Source: Actinomycetes bacterium (lineage in GTDB: Bacteria; Actinomycetota; Acidimicrobiia; Acidimicrobiales; Palsa-688). From it: DNA of 63,054 bases. Numbering within the stretch: position 1 is the stretch's first letter; every line of letters starts with the position of its first letter. Shown here in pieces: positions 17,612 to 26,324 of the stretch. The stretch is from the NCBI GenBank assembly GCA_021787365.1, contig JAJYMB010000056.1, positions 1-63,054 of the forward strand, in the 5' to 3' direction. The notes under the pieces are model-generated. The model saw only the letters and a program-made list of their open reading frames with translations. It made no database searches and had not been told where the DNA came from. A program made the position numbers and the translations under genes.

Positions 17612-18731
17612 GCGCCACGGCGCCGGTGCCGGCTCGTCTGCTCCTTGCTGGCTGTCGCCCGAAGAGGTCGGCGAGACGGCTGCCTGGATCGCCTCCCTGC
17701 AACTGCGCGACGGGATGGTCCCCTGGTACCGCGGCGGCCACGCCGACCCCTGGAACCACGTGGAGGCCGCGATGGCCCTCGCCTGCGCCGGCCGCTGGGC
17801 CGAAGTGGGAAGGGCCTTTGACTGGTTGGCGGCCAAGCAGCACGAGGACGGGAGCTGGTGCACCGGCTATGTCCTGGGCGGCGTGGTCGAGCCGCGGCGC
17901 GACCCGAACGCCTGCGCGTACGTGGCCACCGGGCTTCGGTGGTGTGCAGGCCTGGGTGGGGGCAGGAGCTTTTTGGAAGAGTTCTGGCCCATGGTGGAGC
18001 GGGCCTTGCACTGGTGCCTCTTGCAGCAGCGGCCGGGAGGGGAAATCGTGTGGTCTGTCGACCCGGACGGCGTCCGCGGTACTTTCGCCCTGCTCGCGGC
18101 CACCTCGTCGTTCCAGCTGTCTTTGCGCTGCGCGGCCGAGGCTGCCACCGAGCTCGGCCAGGGGCCGGCGCCCTGGCTAGAGGCGGCCGAACGGGCTGCC
18201 GCCGCCGTCGCCCGAGGTTGCCGCGGCGGGGACCGCCCCACCAGGGGCCGGGGCGCCTCGGGCGGGCCGGCTCCGGGCGGCGGGGCCGCGGTCTTCGCCT
18301 CCAAGCACAGGTGGTCGATGGACTGGTACTACCCGGTGCTGACCGGCGCTCTTGCCGGCGAAGACGCTCGCCGACGGGTGGCCGGCCGTTGGCAGGAGTT
18401 CGTCGAGCCAGGGCTCGGGGTGCGTTGCGTCTCGGACCGGTACTGGGTGACGGCTGCCGAGACGGCCGAGTGCGCGATGGCTGCGTCCCGTGCCGGCTTG
18501 GCTACCGAGGCGGCGGAACTCTTGGAGTGGACGCGCCACCTGCGCCACCCGTCCGGTGCCTATTGGACCGGCTGCGCCCACCCCGAGTGCGTACGCTTCC
18601 CGGGCGGCCAGCTGAGCACTTATTCGGCGGCGGCGGTCGTGATCGCCGACCACGTGCTCTCGAGGCGCAGCCCGGCGGCCGCGGTGTTCTCGGGGCCGGG
18701 CGAAGTGGCGGCCGCCCCCGGGGAGGCCTGA
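17595..18731 (+). CDS. Prenyltransferase/terpene-cyclase-like alpha-toroid protein
   Basis: 378 residues. KQHEDGSWCTGYVL is a QW-like motif (Q-x-x-D-G-S-W), and helical repeats such as HVEAAMALACAGRWAEVGRAFDWL recur along the protein, as in the six-hairpin toroids of prenyltransferases, squalene cyclases and glycoside hydrolase-like relatives. No D-x-D-D or zinc-ligand set typical of active cyclases or farnesyltransferases is obvious, so enzymatic activity is uncertain. ATG 17595 overlaps the methyltransferase stop, indicating translational coupling, and it ends the glycan operon. A role in processing or recognising the operon's glycolipid is inferred only from the neighbours. Confidence 0.7.
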   Translation: MRARTERHGAGAGSSAPCWLSPEEVGETAAWIASLQLRDGMVPWYRGGHADPWNHVEAAMALACAGRWAEVGRAFDWLAAKQHEDGSWCTGYVLGGVVEPRRDPNACAYVATGLRWCAGLGGGRSFLEEFWPMVERALHWCLLQQRPGGEIVWSVDPDGVRGTFALLAATSSFQLSLRCAAEAATELGQGPAPWLEAAERAAAAVARGCRGGDRPTRGRGASGGPAPGGGAAVFASKHRWSMDWYYPVLTGALAGEDARRRVAGRWQEFVEPGLGVRCVSDRYWVTAAETAECAMAASRAGLATEAAELLEWTRHLRHPSGAYWTGCAHPECVRFPGGQLSTYSAAAVVIADHVLSRRSPAAAVFSGPGEVAAAPGEA

Positions 18732-18805
18732 CGCCCGCCGGGGCCCTCGTCCCTCGCTCGGCCGGATACCGCCGGGGCCGCGTTGAGCGCGCCGTTTGCC
18801 GCGGC

Positions 18806-19807
18806 TCAGCGGGCCGTCTCTTGGTGCACCAGCTCGACTAGCCGGGCGACCTGGTCCGGGTCGGTGGCAGGGAGGATGCCATGGCCCAAGTTGAAGATGT
18901 ACCCCGCCGGCCCGCCCGCCGCCAGCACCTCGCGGGCCTCTCGGGCCAGCACCTCCCAGGGGGCGAGGCAGGCGGCAGGGTCGAGGTTGCCCTGCAGGGC
19001 AACGCCGGGCCCGAGCCGGCGCCTGGCTACGTCGAGGGGTACCCTCCAGTCCACGCCGACGACGTCGGCGCCGGCCTCGGAGAAGAGCTGGAGCAGCTCT
19101 CCCGTGCAGACCCCGAAAACGATGCGGGGCACGCCCAAAGGGGCTAAGCCGTCCAGGAGCGCCTGGAGCGCCGGCAGCACGTAGCGCCGGTAGTCCGCCG
19201 GCGAGAGCGCCCCACCCCAGCTCTCGAAGACCTGCACCGCCGCCGCTCCGGCTGCTACCTGGGCGCGCAGGCTGGCGAGCGCGATGGTCGCCAGCCGGCC
19301 CACGAGGTCCGCCCAGAGGCCAGGCTCGCTCCACATGAGGCTCTTGGTCGCCCCATAAGACTGCGAGGGGCCTCCCTCTACGAGGTAGCTCGCCAAGGTG
19401 AACGGCCCGCCCGCGAACCCGATGAGCGGCACGTCGGTTTCCTTTACCACGAGCCGGACGGCGTCCGCCACGTACGGTTGTGGTTCCACCACGAGCCGGT
19501 CGAGGTCGGTGGCGCGACGGAAGGGCTTCTCGACCACTGGGCCCGTGCCCGGGGCCACCTCCACCCCGAAGCCCGTCACCGGCACGACGATGTCGGAGAA
19601 GAGCACCGCAGCATCGACCCCGTAGCGGCGTACGGGCTGGAGCGTGAGTTCGGCGGCAAGCTCGGGCTGGTGGATCGCTTCGAGGATGCTCCCCTCCCCC
19701 CGCAGGCGGCGGTACTCGGGCAGGTGCCGCCCCGCCTGGCGCATGAACCACACCGGGGTCCATGGCACCGCCTCGCCACGGCAGGCGGCGAGGAACGGCG
19801 GGGCCAC
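18806..19807 (-). CDS. hemE: Uroporphyrinogen decarboxylase
   Basis: 333 residues, full length. HemE removes the four acetate carboxyls of uroporphyrinogen III to give coproporphyrinogen III in heme synthesis, in the cytoplasm and without cofactor. The N-terminal signature [16 protein letters not shown] contains the substrate-binding arginines (R-Q-A-G-R). [11 protein letters not shown] carries the catalytic aspartate, and [17 protein letters not shown] is the C-terminal signature. GTG 19807 is supported by TACGGT exactly six bases upstream, so the transcript is leaderless. No other heme genes lie in the window. It is divergent from the helicase gene. Confidence 0.96.
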   Translation of the reverse strand: MAPPFLAACRGEAVPWTPVWFMRQAGRHLPEYRRLRGEGSILEAIHQPELAAELTLQPVRRYGVDAAVLFSDIVVPVTGFGVEVAPGTGPVVEKPFRRATDLDRLVVEPQPYVADAVRLVVKETDVPLIGFAGGPFTLASYLVEGGPSQSYGATKSLMWSEPGLWADLVGRLATIALASLRAQVAAGAAAVQVFESWGGALSPADYRRYVLPALQALLDGLAPLGVPRIVFGVCTGELLQLFSEAGADVVGVDWRVPLDVARRRLGPGVALQGNLDPAACLAPWEVLAREAREVLAAGGPAGYIFNLGHGILPATDPDQVARLVELVHQETAR

Positions 19808-19813
19808 CCGCCC

Positions 19814-19819
19814 ACCGTA
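19814..19819 (-). promoter_or_regulatory. -10 element of a leaderless start (TACGGT, N6, GTG)
   Basis: TACGGT on the minus strand, six bases, then GTG 19807 of hemE. No Shine-Dalgarno sequence intervenes. Confidence 0.55.
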
Positions 19820-19904
19820 CCCTCAGTAACCTGGTGCGGAGCATAGGCCTTGCGGGGCCGGCCGCCGTGCGAGCAAAGTGGGCGTTCCGGCCTAAAAGCT
19901 TCGT

Positions 19905-22088
19905 ATGGCGCACCCTGACCTACCCGCCGAGCAGGCGTACCTGGACCGTGCATACCGGCGGCTCGAAACCGTGCGTGCCGAGACCGAAGCGCGCCTCCGG
20001 GAGGCGTTCGGGGAGGAGCGGGGGGGGACGTTCCAGTCCTACACCGAACGCGACATCAGGGTGCGCAACAGCCTTTCCCGGCTGGAGAAGCTGGAGCTCG
20101 GCCACGAGGCGCTCATCTTCGGGCGCATCGACCGCCGCGGGGACGAAGGTAGGGAGGAGGAAAACGGCGAGGAGAGCTTCCATGTCGGGCGCATCGCCCT
20201 TTCCGACGAGTACCACGAACCGCTCGTGGTCGACTGGAGGGCGCCCGTGGCCGAGCCCTTCTACCGGGCCACCGGAGCGCACCCGATGGGGCTCAAGCGC
20301 CGGCGCCATTTCCTCACCGAAGCGAGGCGCGTCGTCGACTTGGAAGACGAGCTGTTCGCCGCGGGCGGGAGCGAGGCCGAGGGTGCCGGCGTCCAGGTGC
20401 TCGGGTTGTCCGGCCCGGCGGTGCTCATGGCCGTGCTTTCCCGGGCCCACACGGGGCGCATGCGCGACATCGTCGCCACGGTCCAGGCCGAACAGGACGA
20501 GGTCATCCGCGCTCCACTGGCGGGTGCCCTGGTCGTACAGGGCGGGCCTGGTACCGGCAAAACAGCCGTGGCGCTCCACCGGGCCGCCTACCTGCTCTAC
20601 ACCCATCGCTGGCCCCTGGAGAGCCAAGGCGTCCTCGTGGTGGGGCCCAACCCGACCTTCCTGCGCTACATCGACCAGGTGCTGCCCTCCCTCGGCGAGA
20701 CCGGTGTCGAGTTGTCGACTGCGAGCGGGCTGTACCGCTCGGAGCGCCCCGGCTCGGCCGAACCAGCCGACGTCGCGCGCCTGAAGGGGGACCCCCGGAT
20801 GGCTCGCCTCCTGCCCAGGGCCGTCCGCATGTGGGAGCGCCCCCTCCGCTCCCGGGTGGAGGTGCCCTACGGCTCGACGGTGCTTGTCCTCACGCCGGAG
20901 TTGTCCGAGCAGGTCGTTGCCGCGGCCAAGCGCCGCCCCGGCACGCACAACGCCCGCCGGCGCTTCGTCGAGGCCCAGCTCTGGCAACAACTGGCGCAGC
21001 AGCTCGAGTCCCGCCAGTCCCTTCCTGGGGACCCTGAAACCGGCACACGGCTTTCGAAGCTGGCGGGCCAGCTAAAGAGCGACCTCCGCCGGCGGCCCGA
21101 GATGGCCGAGGCCCTCGAGCGCATGTGGCCGAGGCTCTCCCCTGAAGAACTGCTCCACGCCCTGTTCGGTTCCAAGGCCCTCCTCGATGCTGCGGGACGG
21201 GGTATCTTCAGCCGCCAGGAGCTCGAAGTGCTGCACCGGCCGCGCCGCTCTTGGTTGAAAGGGGTGGCCTGGTCGATAGCGGACATGGCCCTTCTCGACG
21301 AGGCCCGGGCGCTGCTCGGGCCGCGCTCCATGCGGGCCGCCGGAGCCTCGGACGGAGGGGCGACGGTGCGCACCTACGGGCACATTGTCGTCGACGAGGC
21401 CCAGGATCTCTCGCCCATGGAACTGCGAATGGTCGGCCGGCGCTCGCTGTCCGGTTCCATGACCCTGGCCGGCGACATCGCCCAGGCCACCGGGCCGTGG
21501 GCCCCTTCGTCGTGGGACGACGTGGTGGCCCACCTGCCGGTGCCCCGGGGCTGGCGCCAAGCCACGCTCTCGGTCAGCTATCGCGCGCCGGCCGAAGTGA
21601 TGAGCCTGGCGGCCGCTGTGCTGGCCGAGGCGCTGCCGGGAGCCGTGCCCCCCGAGCCCGTACGCCACACTGGCGAGCGCCCCCGCTTCATTTACTCCGC
21701 CCCCAGTTCCGCCGGCCCTTGGTACCCGGCCCTCGCCAACACGGTCGGCGAGGAGCTCGCCGCTGTCGCCGCGGCCGACGGGGGCGAAGACGGCAACGTG
21801 GGCGTGCTCGTCCCGCCCAAGCTGCTGGGGGAGGTGCGCTCTTGCCTCCTCGCCGGCGGCGTCGAGTTCGGCGAGGTCGGCTCCGGCGCCCTCGACGCCC
21901 GGGTCAGCCTGCTGGCGCTGGGCGACGCCAAGGGCCTCGAGTTCGACGCGGTCGTGGTGGTCGAGCCGGCGCTCATAGCTGCGGGCGGGCCGAGCGGCAT
22001 GCGCGCCCTTTACGTGGCGATTACGCGCTGTACCCGCCGGCTCGCGGTCGTCTACCGCGAGCCGCTGCCGGCGCCGCTCGCACAATAG
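19905..22088 (+). CDS. HelD/HelR-type superfamily 1 helicase-like ATPase
   Basis: 727 residues. An N-terminal coiled-coil arm (residues 1-70) precedes a family-specific segment with VVDWRAPVAEPFYRA, a hallmark of HelD proteins. Walker A is GGPGTGKTAVALHRAAYLLY, Walker B is HIVVDEAQDLSPMELR, and the C-terminal helicase motifs (VSYRAPAEVM; DAKGLEFDAVVVVEP; ALYVAITRCTRRL) are intact. HelD proteins bind RNA polymerase and recycle stalled complexes; some actinobacterial members (HelR) protect against rifamycins (known). Whether this one does so would depend on its PCh loop, which I cannot judge. The ATG lies six bases after TAAAAG, a weak -10. It is divergent from hemE. Confidence 0.9.
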   Translation: MAHPDLPAEQAYLDRAYRRLETVRAETEARLREAFGEERGGTFQSYTERDIRVRNSLSRLEKLELGHEALIFGRIDRRGDEGREEENGEESFHVGRIALSDEYHEPLVVDWRAPVAEPFYRATGAHPMGLKRRRHFLTEARRVVDLEDELFAAGGSEAEGAGVQVLGLSGPAVLMAVLSRAHTGRMRDIVATVQAEQDEVIRAPLAGALVVQGGPGTGKTAVALHRAAYLLYTHRWPLESQGVLVVGPNPTFLRYIDQVLPSLGETGVELSTASGLYRSERPGSAEPADVARLKGDPRMARLLPRAVRMWERPLRSRVEVPYGSTVLVLTPELSEQVVAAAKRRPGTHNARRRFVEAQLWQQLAQQLESRQSLPGDPETGTRLSKLAGQLKSDLRRRPEMAEALERMWPRLSPEELLHALFGSKALLDAAGRGIFSRQELEVLHRPRRSWLKGVAWSIADMALLDEARALLGPRSMRAAGASDGGATVRTYGHIVVDEAQDLSPMELRMVGRRSLSGSMTLAGDIAQATGPWAPSSWDDVVAHLPVPRGWRQATLSVSYRAPAEVMSLAAAVLAEALPGAVPPEPVRHTGERPRFIYSAPSSAGPWYPALANTVGEELAAVAAADGGEDGNVGVLVPPKLLGEVRSCLLAGGVEFGEVGSGALDARVSLLALGDAKGLEFDAVVVVEPALIAAGGPSGMRALYVAITRCTRRLAVVYREPLPAPLAQ

Positions 22089-22212
22089 CCCTGCAGTTGC
22101 GCCTGTTTTTGCTAGTAGTCAGTGCGCCCCGAGCGGGCCACCCTGGCCGGAACGGGCATAGCAGGCGTGCTGCGCCGGCAAGGGCCCCTGCTGCAGCCGG
22201 GCGCGCAAAAAA

Positions 22213-22249
22213 CTGACCGATCTGCGCCGGCGGAAGCCACATCGGTCAG
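22213..22249. terminator. Hairpin with perfect 9-bp arms downstream of the helicase gene
   Basis: CTGACCGAT (22213-22221) pairs with ATCGGTCAG (22241-22249) around a 19-base GC-rich loop. It lies between two convergent genes, preceded by an A-run. The location fits a transcription terminator; without a T-run on either side, its strength is uncertain. Confidence 0.45.
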
Positions 22250-22270
22250 GAACCTGCGCGTTTTCGTACC

Positions 22271-22317
22271 AAAAACCCATAGATGTGCGGCTAACGACTT
22301 CACATCGGTGGGTTTTT
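22271..22317. terminator. Bidirectional rho-independent terminator
   Basis: AAAAACCCA (22271-22279) and GATGTG (22282-22287) pair with CACATC (22301-22306) and TGGGTTTTT (22309-22317), giving a 15-bp stem with a two-base internal mismatch and a 13-base loop. A-run on one side and T-run on the other serve both directions, as expected between the convergent helicase and sigma-factor genes. The rest of 22089-22598 contains no gene I can support. Confidence 0.7.
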
Positions 22318-22598
22318 CGCGCACTGGCCCGGGTAGCCTCGGGCTTCGAGCGGCTCGCGACGACAAGTACGCGTCCCGCTCACCGGGCCAGCCCGGGGAG
22401 CATGGAAAAGCCTGAGCTCGAGGCGACCCAGGCCGACCGGCACGGTGCCAGCCGGCCCCGCCCAGCCGAGGTAACGGGCTGAATTTTCAAAGCGACGGAA
22501 ATAGCCGAGCAGAGCGGCGACGGCGCCGGCGGAGAGGGCCACCAAGTGCCTGCAAGCAACTATCCGTCTGGCCGGCGGTTGTTGAGGAAACGACCCGA

Positions 22599-23510
22599 CT
22601 ACGCCAGCGCGGCCGCGGGCTCCCGTGCTGGGAGAAGTTTCGCGAGCTGGCCGGCCTCGGCCGAAAGCCGCCGGCGGAAGTCGTCGTGGGAGGCGACGGC
22701 AGCGAAGTAGGCGGCGCGACGCTTCGCCACGCGCCCGAGGCGCTCGGGGGCCACGAGGTCTGGGTCCAGCTGGGAGTTGATGGCGTCGCGGAGGAGCCCC
22801 AGTGCCTCGGCACGCATCTGGGAGATGCGCGAGTCCGTGACGCCGAGCTCCTCGGCGAGCTCGGCCATGGGGAGCTCTTCGAAGAAGTAGCCGATCACGA
22901 CCCGGCGGAGGCGCTCGGGGAGGTTGTCGACGGCGGCGACCAGGTAAGACCGCCGCTCGTTGTCAAGCACGGCTTCGTCGGGGCCTGGGAGCCTCGAGAG
23001 GCCCGCCGGCTCGCTACCGCCTTCTGCAGGCAGCGCTTCGAAGTTGAGCACGAGGGCGCGATGAATATCTGCCTCCACCGCCTGGAGCTCTGCCTGGGTT
23101 GCTCCCATGGTTTTCGCCACCTCCGCCAGGGAGGGCTGGCGCCCGAGCTTGGCCGTCAAGCAGTCTGTCGTTTGGGCGATGTGGCGCGCCCTCGAGCGCA
23201 CAGAACGGCTTGCCCAGTCGAGCGAACGCAGGTCGTCGAGGAGGGCGCCACGGATGCGGGCGGAGGCGAAGCGCTGGAAGCTGATCCCCCTCTCGGGGTC
23301 ATAGGATCTTGCTGCTTGAGCAAGGCCGGCCATGCCGGCGGACACGAGGTCGTCTCTGCTCACGTGGCGCGGGATCCGGCTTGCCACTTCTGAGACGATG
23401 TAGCTGACGAGAGGTAAGTGCTGACGTACCAGTTGTTCCTCAGTGCCCTCCGTTCTCCTCGGGCCGGAGCTGCCGCTGTTCGCGCGCAACTGGAGCATCG
23501 CAGCTACCAT
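22599..23510 (-). CDS. fliA: FliA/WhiG-type RNA polymerase sigma factor
   Basis: 303 residues. Region 2 (VRQHLPLVSYIVSEVASRIP, then DLVSAGMAGLAQAARSYDPE and FQRFASARIRGALLDDLRSLDWASRSVR) is the classic FliA/WhiG sequence, region 3 follows, and region 4.2 is ELGVTDSRISQMRAEALGLL. It directs RNA polymerase to late flagellar promoters or, in non-motile actinobacteria, to sporulation promoters. A ~60-residue C-terminal tail after region 4 is unusual. It is divergent from flgN with only 32 bases between starts, next to flagellar gene fragments, so it was part of the flagellar locus. The retained intact frame implies it still has a function. Confidence 0.87.
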   Translation of the reverse strand: MVAAMLQLRANSGSSGPRRTEGTEEQLVRQHLPLVSYIVSEVASRIPRHVSRDDLVSAGMAGLAQAARSYDPERGISFQRFASARIRGALLDDLRSLDWASRSVRSRARHIAQTTDCLTAKLGRQPSLAEVAKTMGATQAELQAVEADIHRALVLNFEALPAEGGSEPAGLSRLPGPDEAVLDNERRSYLVAAVDNLPERLRRVVIGYFFEELPMAELAEELGVTDSRISQMRAEALGLLRDAINSQLDPDLVAPERLGRVAKRRAAYFAAVASHDDFRRRLSAEAGQLAKLLPAREPAAALA

Positions 23511-23542
23511 CGGCGCGAACCAAGCGCGCGCTTGAGGGGCCT

Positions 23543-24079
23543 TTGGTCACAACCGGAAATGACAGAACGCATTTGGCTCAGACGCGCAGATATGCAGCCG
23601 ATGCAGCCTCCGTGGCGTTCGCCGAGCACGACGACCAGGTGCTCAACGACGTTTCTACCGTCTTGTGGCGCGAACGGCAGTTGCTCGAGTTACTCGTGTT
23701 CAAGCTCGACGAAGAGCAGCTCCTGCTCAGTGCGGGCAGAGCCCGATGGGTCAACCACGCCTCCCGTGAGGTCGAGATCGTCTTCGAGGAGCTGCGAGCG
23801 GCCGGGCTCCTGCGAGCGGTCGAGGTGGAGGCGGCAGCGGCAAGGCTCGGTTTGGCTAGTTTCCCGGGCCTGAGCTCTCTTTCGGAGGCCGCCCCCGAGC
23901 CGTGGCGGTCCATCTTTGCCCGGCACCGCCAGGCCTTCCTCCAGTTGACGAGCGAGGTCCGCGACCTGTCCGAGCGCAACCGGCACCTGCTCGCTGAGGG
24001 CCGGGACGCGGCGCGCGAGGCCCGCAGCTCGCTAATGGGTGAAGGCGCCCCGCTGCCCCAAACTGGCACGGCCTCTTAG
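23543..24079 (+). CDS. flgN: Flagellar export chaperone FlgN
   Basis: 178 residues, helical. VLWRERQLLELLVFKLDEEQLLLSAGR and RWVNHASREVEIVFEELRAAGLLRA match the Gram-positive FlgN pattern (W-x-E-R-x-L-L-E-x-L-x-F-K-L-x-E-E-Q, then W-x-x-x-A-x-x-E-V-E). The C-terminal half contains APEPWRSIFARHR and LSERNRHLL, also typical. FlgN chaperones the hook-junction proteins FlgK and FlgL to the export apparatus. Its clients' genes, expected immediately downstream, survive only as a short chimera, so this chaperone looks orphaned. TTG 23543 follows GAGGGG at 23534-23539. Confidence 0.8.
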   Translation: MVTTGNDRTHLAQTRRYAADAASVAFAEHDDQVLNDVSTVLWRERQLLELLVFKLDEEQLLLSAGRARWVNHASREVEIVFEELRAAGLLRAVEVEAAAARLGLASFPGLSSLSEAAPEPWRSIFARHRQAFLQLTSEVRDLSERNRHLLAEGRDAAREARSSLMGEGAPLPQTGTAS

Positions 24080-24145
24080 TGCTCCTCCCTCCGGCCACCT
24101 ACTAGTGAACGGGGCCATCTGACCTGTGATCCATTTCTCCGGCCC

Positions 24146-24580
24146 TTGGCTCGGCTTGGCCGAGATGAACGGCCAGCAGTTCTCATTTTCCAAGAGCCGG
24201 CCACCCTCCTTGCTCGTCTCGGGCTAGAGCAGAGCAACTACCAGCCGGTGAGCGGTTCTTTGGCGGGGGTGCTCGAGATGTTGGACAGTTACGTGTCCCA
24301 GTACCAAACCAGCCTGTGCGGCGTCGCGCTGAGCCTCCAGCCCGCAGCTCGGGCCGACACCGACCAAGAGAGGGCGAACATGGCCATGTACCAAAATGGC
24401 GACGACGCACCGGCCAAGTCCCTGAGCACGGGGGAGCGCCAGGACCGGGGGGCCGGGATCCAAAACGCGAACGAGGCCCAGGTCCTGAGCGAACTCGACG
24501 TCGCGGAAGCCGCCTACCAGGCAGCGCTCGAAACGATCGCCAACATCGTCCAACCCTCGCTTGTCCGGTTCATCTCCTGA
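24146..24580 (+). pseudogene. Fused remnants of flgK and flgL
   Basis: The frame encodes 144 residues. GSLAGVLEMLDSYVSQYQTS (about residues 37-56) resembles the middle of FlgK, where a 'G-x-L-G-x-L-L-x-x-x-x-x-x-x-x-Y-x-x-x-L-x-x-x-A' segment is conserved. The last 30 residues, from VLSELDVAEAAYQAALETIA to PSLVRFIS, resemble the extreme C-terminus of FlgL/flagellin ('S-D-x-D-x-A-E-A ... A-L-x-x-x-A-x-x-x-Q-P-S-L-x-x-F-L'). FlgK is normally ~450 and FlgL ~300 residues, so most of both is missing and the two ends are joined in frame. Position right after flgN is the standard place of flgK-flgL. It may be untranslated debris or a small chimeric product. Confidence 0.6.
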
Positions 24581-24623
24581 CCGTGGCGGTACATCTGCCC
24601 CGCCGCGCCGCCCCCCGCTCCCG

Positions 24624-24722
24624 GTATATCGTCTAAATCGTCCAGGCGTTGCGCTTCGGCACCGGAGCGCCGTTCCCGTCGTGCAAAAAGGGACCATGCG
24701 TTCGACTGGTCTGCCCGACTGG
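24624..24722 (+). pseudogene. Possible fliW C-terminal remnant
   Basis: A frame open across 24624-24722 contains SAVPVVQKGTMRSTGLP, which resembles the end of FliW ('A-x-Q-V-V-x-x-G-x-x-Y-S-T-R-x-P'). No start codon or upstream FliW domain is present. FliW sits directly before csrA in many Gram-positive flagellar operons and antagonises CsrA, so the position is right; the match itself is short. Confidence 0.3.
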
Positions 24723-24799
24723 TGCGCCGGCGGGCGCCCCCCGCTCCTCTTGGGGCCAGCCAGTAGGCTGCAGCGGCATCGCCCAGGGAAGGAGCGAGC

Positions 24800-25072
24800 G
24801 TGCTGGTACTGACGAGGCATGTGCACCAGAGCATCGTGATCGGCCAGGACATCGTCGTTACGGTCCTGGAAGTACGCGGCGACCAGGTCCGTCTTGGCAT
24901 CACGGCCCCCAAGGAAGTCCAGGTGCACCGGGAGGAGGTTTTCGCTGCGCTGTCGGCCGCCAACCGCCAGGCGGCGACCTCGGCTGCCGAGCTTGACGTG
25001 CTTTCGGATGTGGCCGGTGAGACCGGCCGAACGGTAAGCAGTGACCGCCCGGGCGAGCCTCAGGCCGGCTGA
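24800..25072 (+). CDS. csrA: Carbon storage regulator CsrA (RNA-binding translational regulator)
   Basis: 90 residues. The first ~60, beginning [15 protein letters not shown], are a full CsrA domain, with [18 protein letters not shown] holding the conserved GIxAPKx(V)xVHR RNA-binding strand. CsrA binds GGA hairpins in mRNA leaders; in Gram-positives it represses flagellin translation and is sequestered by FliW. A ~30-residue polar tail extends beyond the usual length. GTG 24800 follows GGGAAGGAG at 24786-24794, a strong ribosome site. It is intact although flgK, flgL and fliW beside it are fragments, so it probably regulates something other than flagella now (inference). Confidence 0.92.
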   Translation: MLVLTRHVHQSIVIGQDIVVTVLEVRGDQVRLGITAPKEVQVHREEVFAALSAANRQAATSAAELDVLSDVAGETGRTVSSDRPGEPQAG

Positions 25073-25370
25073 GCGGGTGATTTGGTATGCAGCTGCGGGC
25101 GCGTGGGCTACGCCAATGCCGAGCCCGGGCGGCTGCTTCGGGGGCGCCACTGCTGATCGTGAGCTGGGAGCTGCCAGCGGTGAGAGATTTCGGTCAGAGC
25201 GCGCACACCCCCGCCGGGCCCGGTAACATGCGTCTCCGAGGCCAAGGTGCACACGGGCGCAGAGTTTGGACGCGGCTGGCACTACATGGAGCCTGGCTAT
25301 GTCGTGCTGCGAAAGGACTAGTTGGGGGAGCGCCTTGCGTGCCCTTATGTAGATGAGGACGACGGGATAG
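25073..25370. other. Intergenic stretch with one possible tiny reading frame
   Basis: About 300 bases between csrA and the sigma-factor gene. A 24-residue frame (GTG 25247 to TAG 25319-25321, ending HYMEPGYVVLRKD) has protein-like composition, but there is no close ribosome site; TAACAT 17 bases upstream could be a -10. I do not claim it as a gene. Flagellin genes usually follow csrA, and no trace is visible here. Confidence 0.3.
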
Positions 25371-26306
25371 GTGCCAAACAATCACGCCGCTCAGCCGGAA
25401 GAAGACCTGGTCCGGTTGTACCTCAACGACATCGGCAAGCACTCACTCCTGACCAAGGACGACGAGGCGCGCCTCGCCCAAGCCATTGAGGCTGGTCGCA
25501 TGGCTCGTGCGGAGCTGATGTCGGGCAAGGTGTTCTCGGCCCCGAGGAAGCGTGAGCTGCGCCGGGCGGTGCGAGAGGGGGACGAGGCGGCCGAGACCTT
25601 CGTCAAGGCCAACCTGAGGCTGGTTGTCTCCATCGCAAAGAAGTACCAGGCGGCCGAGCTGCCTTTGCTCGACCTCGTCCAAGAGGGCAACCTCGGCTTG
25701 ATGCACGCCGTCGAAAAGTTCGACTGGCGCAAGGGCTTCAAGTTCTCGACGTACGCGACATGGTGGATCCGCCAAGCCATCACCCGGGGCATTGCCAATA
25801 CGGGCCGCACCGTGCGCCTGCCCGTGCACGCCGGGGACCTGCTGACGCGTGTGACCAAAGCGCGAGGCCGCCTCGAAGGCCAGCTCGGGCGGCGCCCCAC
25901 GGCGGCCGAGCTCGCCATGGACCTCGAGCTCGAGGAAGAAAAGGTCATAGAGATCCTCCGCCACGCCGCGGAGCCGCTCTCCCTCTCCGAACCGCTCCGC
26001 GAAGACGGCGATGCCGAGCTCGGTGACGTGGTCGAGGACCGCTCGGCGGTGTCCCCCTTCGAGGCGGCCGCTGCGTCGCTCTTGTCGGGCGAGGTGGGCA
26101 AGATGCTGGTGGCGCTGGACGAGCGCGAGCGGGAGATTTTGAGGCTGCGTTTCGGGTTGGACCGGGGGGAGCCGCGAACCCTCGACGAAGTGGGGGAGCA
26201 CTTCAACTTGACCCGGGAGCGCATCCGCCAGATAGAAGCGCGCGCCATGTCGAAGCTGCGCCACCCCTCGACGGACCGTGGCGCCCGTGAGCTGCTGTCG
26301 ACCTAG
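25371..26306 (+). CDS. Group 1/2 sigma-70 factor (HrdB/SigB-like)
   Basis: 311 residues. DLVRLYLNDIGKHSLLT is region 1.2, ANLRLVVSIAKKYQ and LLDLVQEGNLGLMHAVEKFDWRKGFKFSTYATWWIRQAI are regions 2.1-2.4, and DEVGEHFNLTRERIRQIEARAMSKLRHP is region 4.2. Region 1.1 is missing, and the chain is far shorter than a principal sigma, so this is a non-essential group 2 factor. Region 2.4 is identical in type to the housekeeping sigma, so it should read TTGACA/TANNNT-like promoters. GTG 25371 is the first start compatible with region 1.2; no strong ribosome site is visible. Stress or stationary-phase control is typical of the group. Confidence 0.9.
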   Translation: MPNNHAAQPEEDLVRLYLNDIGKHSLLTKDDEARLAQAIEAGRMARAELMSGKVFSAPRKRELRRAVREGDEAAETFVKANLRLVVSIAKKYQAAELPLLDLVQEGNLGLMHAVEKFDWRKGFKFSTYATWWIRQAITRGIANTGRTVRLPVHAGDLLTRVTKARGRLEGQLGRRPTAAELAMDLELEEEKVIEILRHAAEPLSLSEPLREDGDAELGDVVEDRSAVSPFEAAAASLLSGEVGKMLVALDEREREILRLRFGLDRGEPRTLDEVGEHFNLTRERIRQIEARAMSKLRHPSTDRGARELLST

Positions 26307-26324
26307 CGCTCGTGCCGGGCGCAG

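Noticed and set aside
22300..22545. 81-residue minus-strand frame after fliA
   Set aside because: TTG start with neither ribosome site nor leaderless -10, and its end runs through the terminator hairpin.
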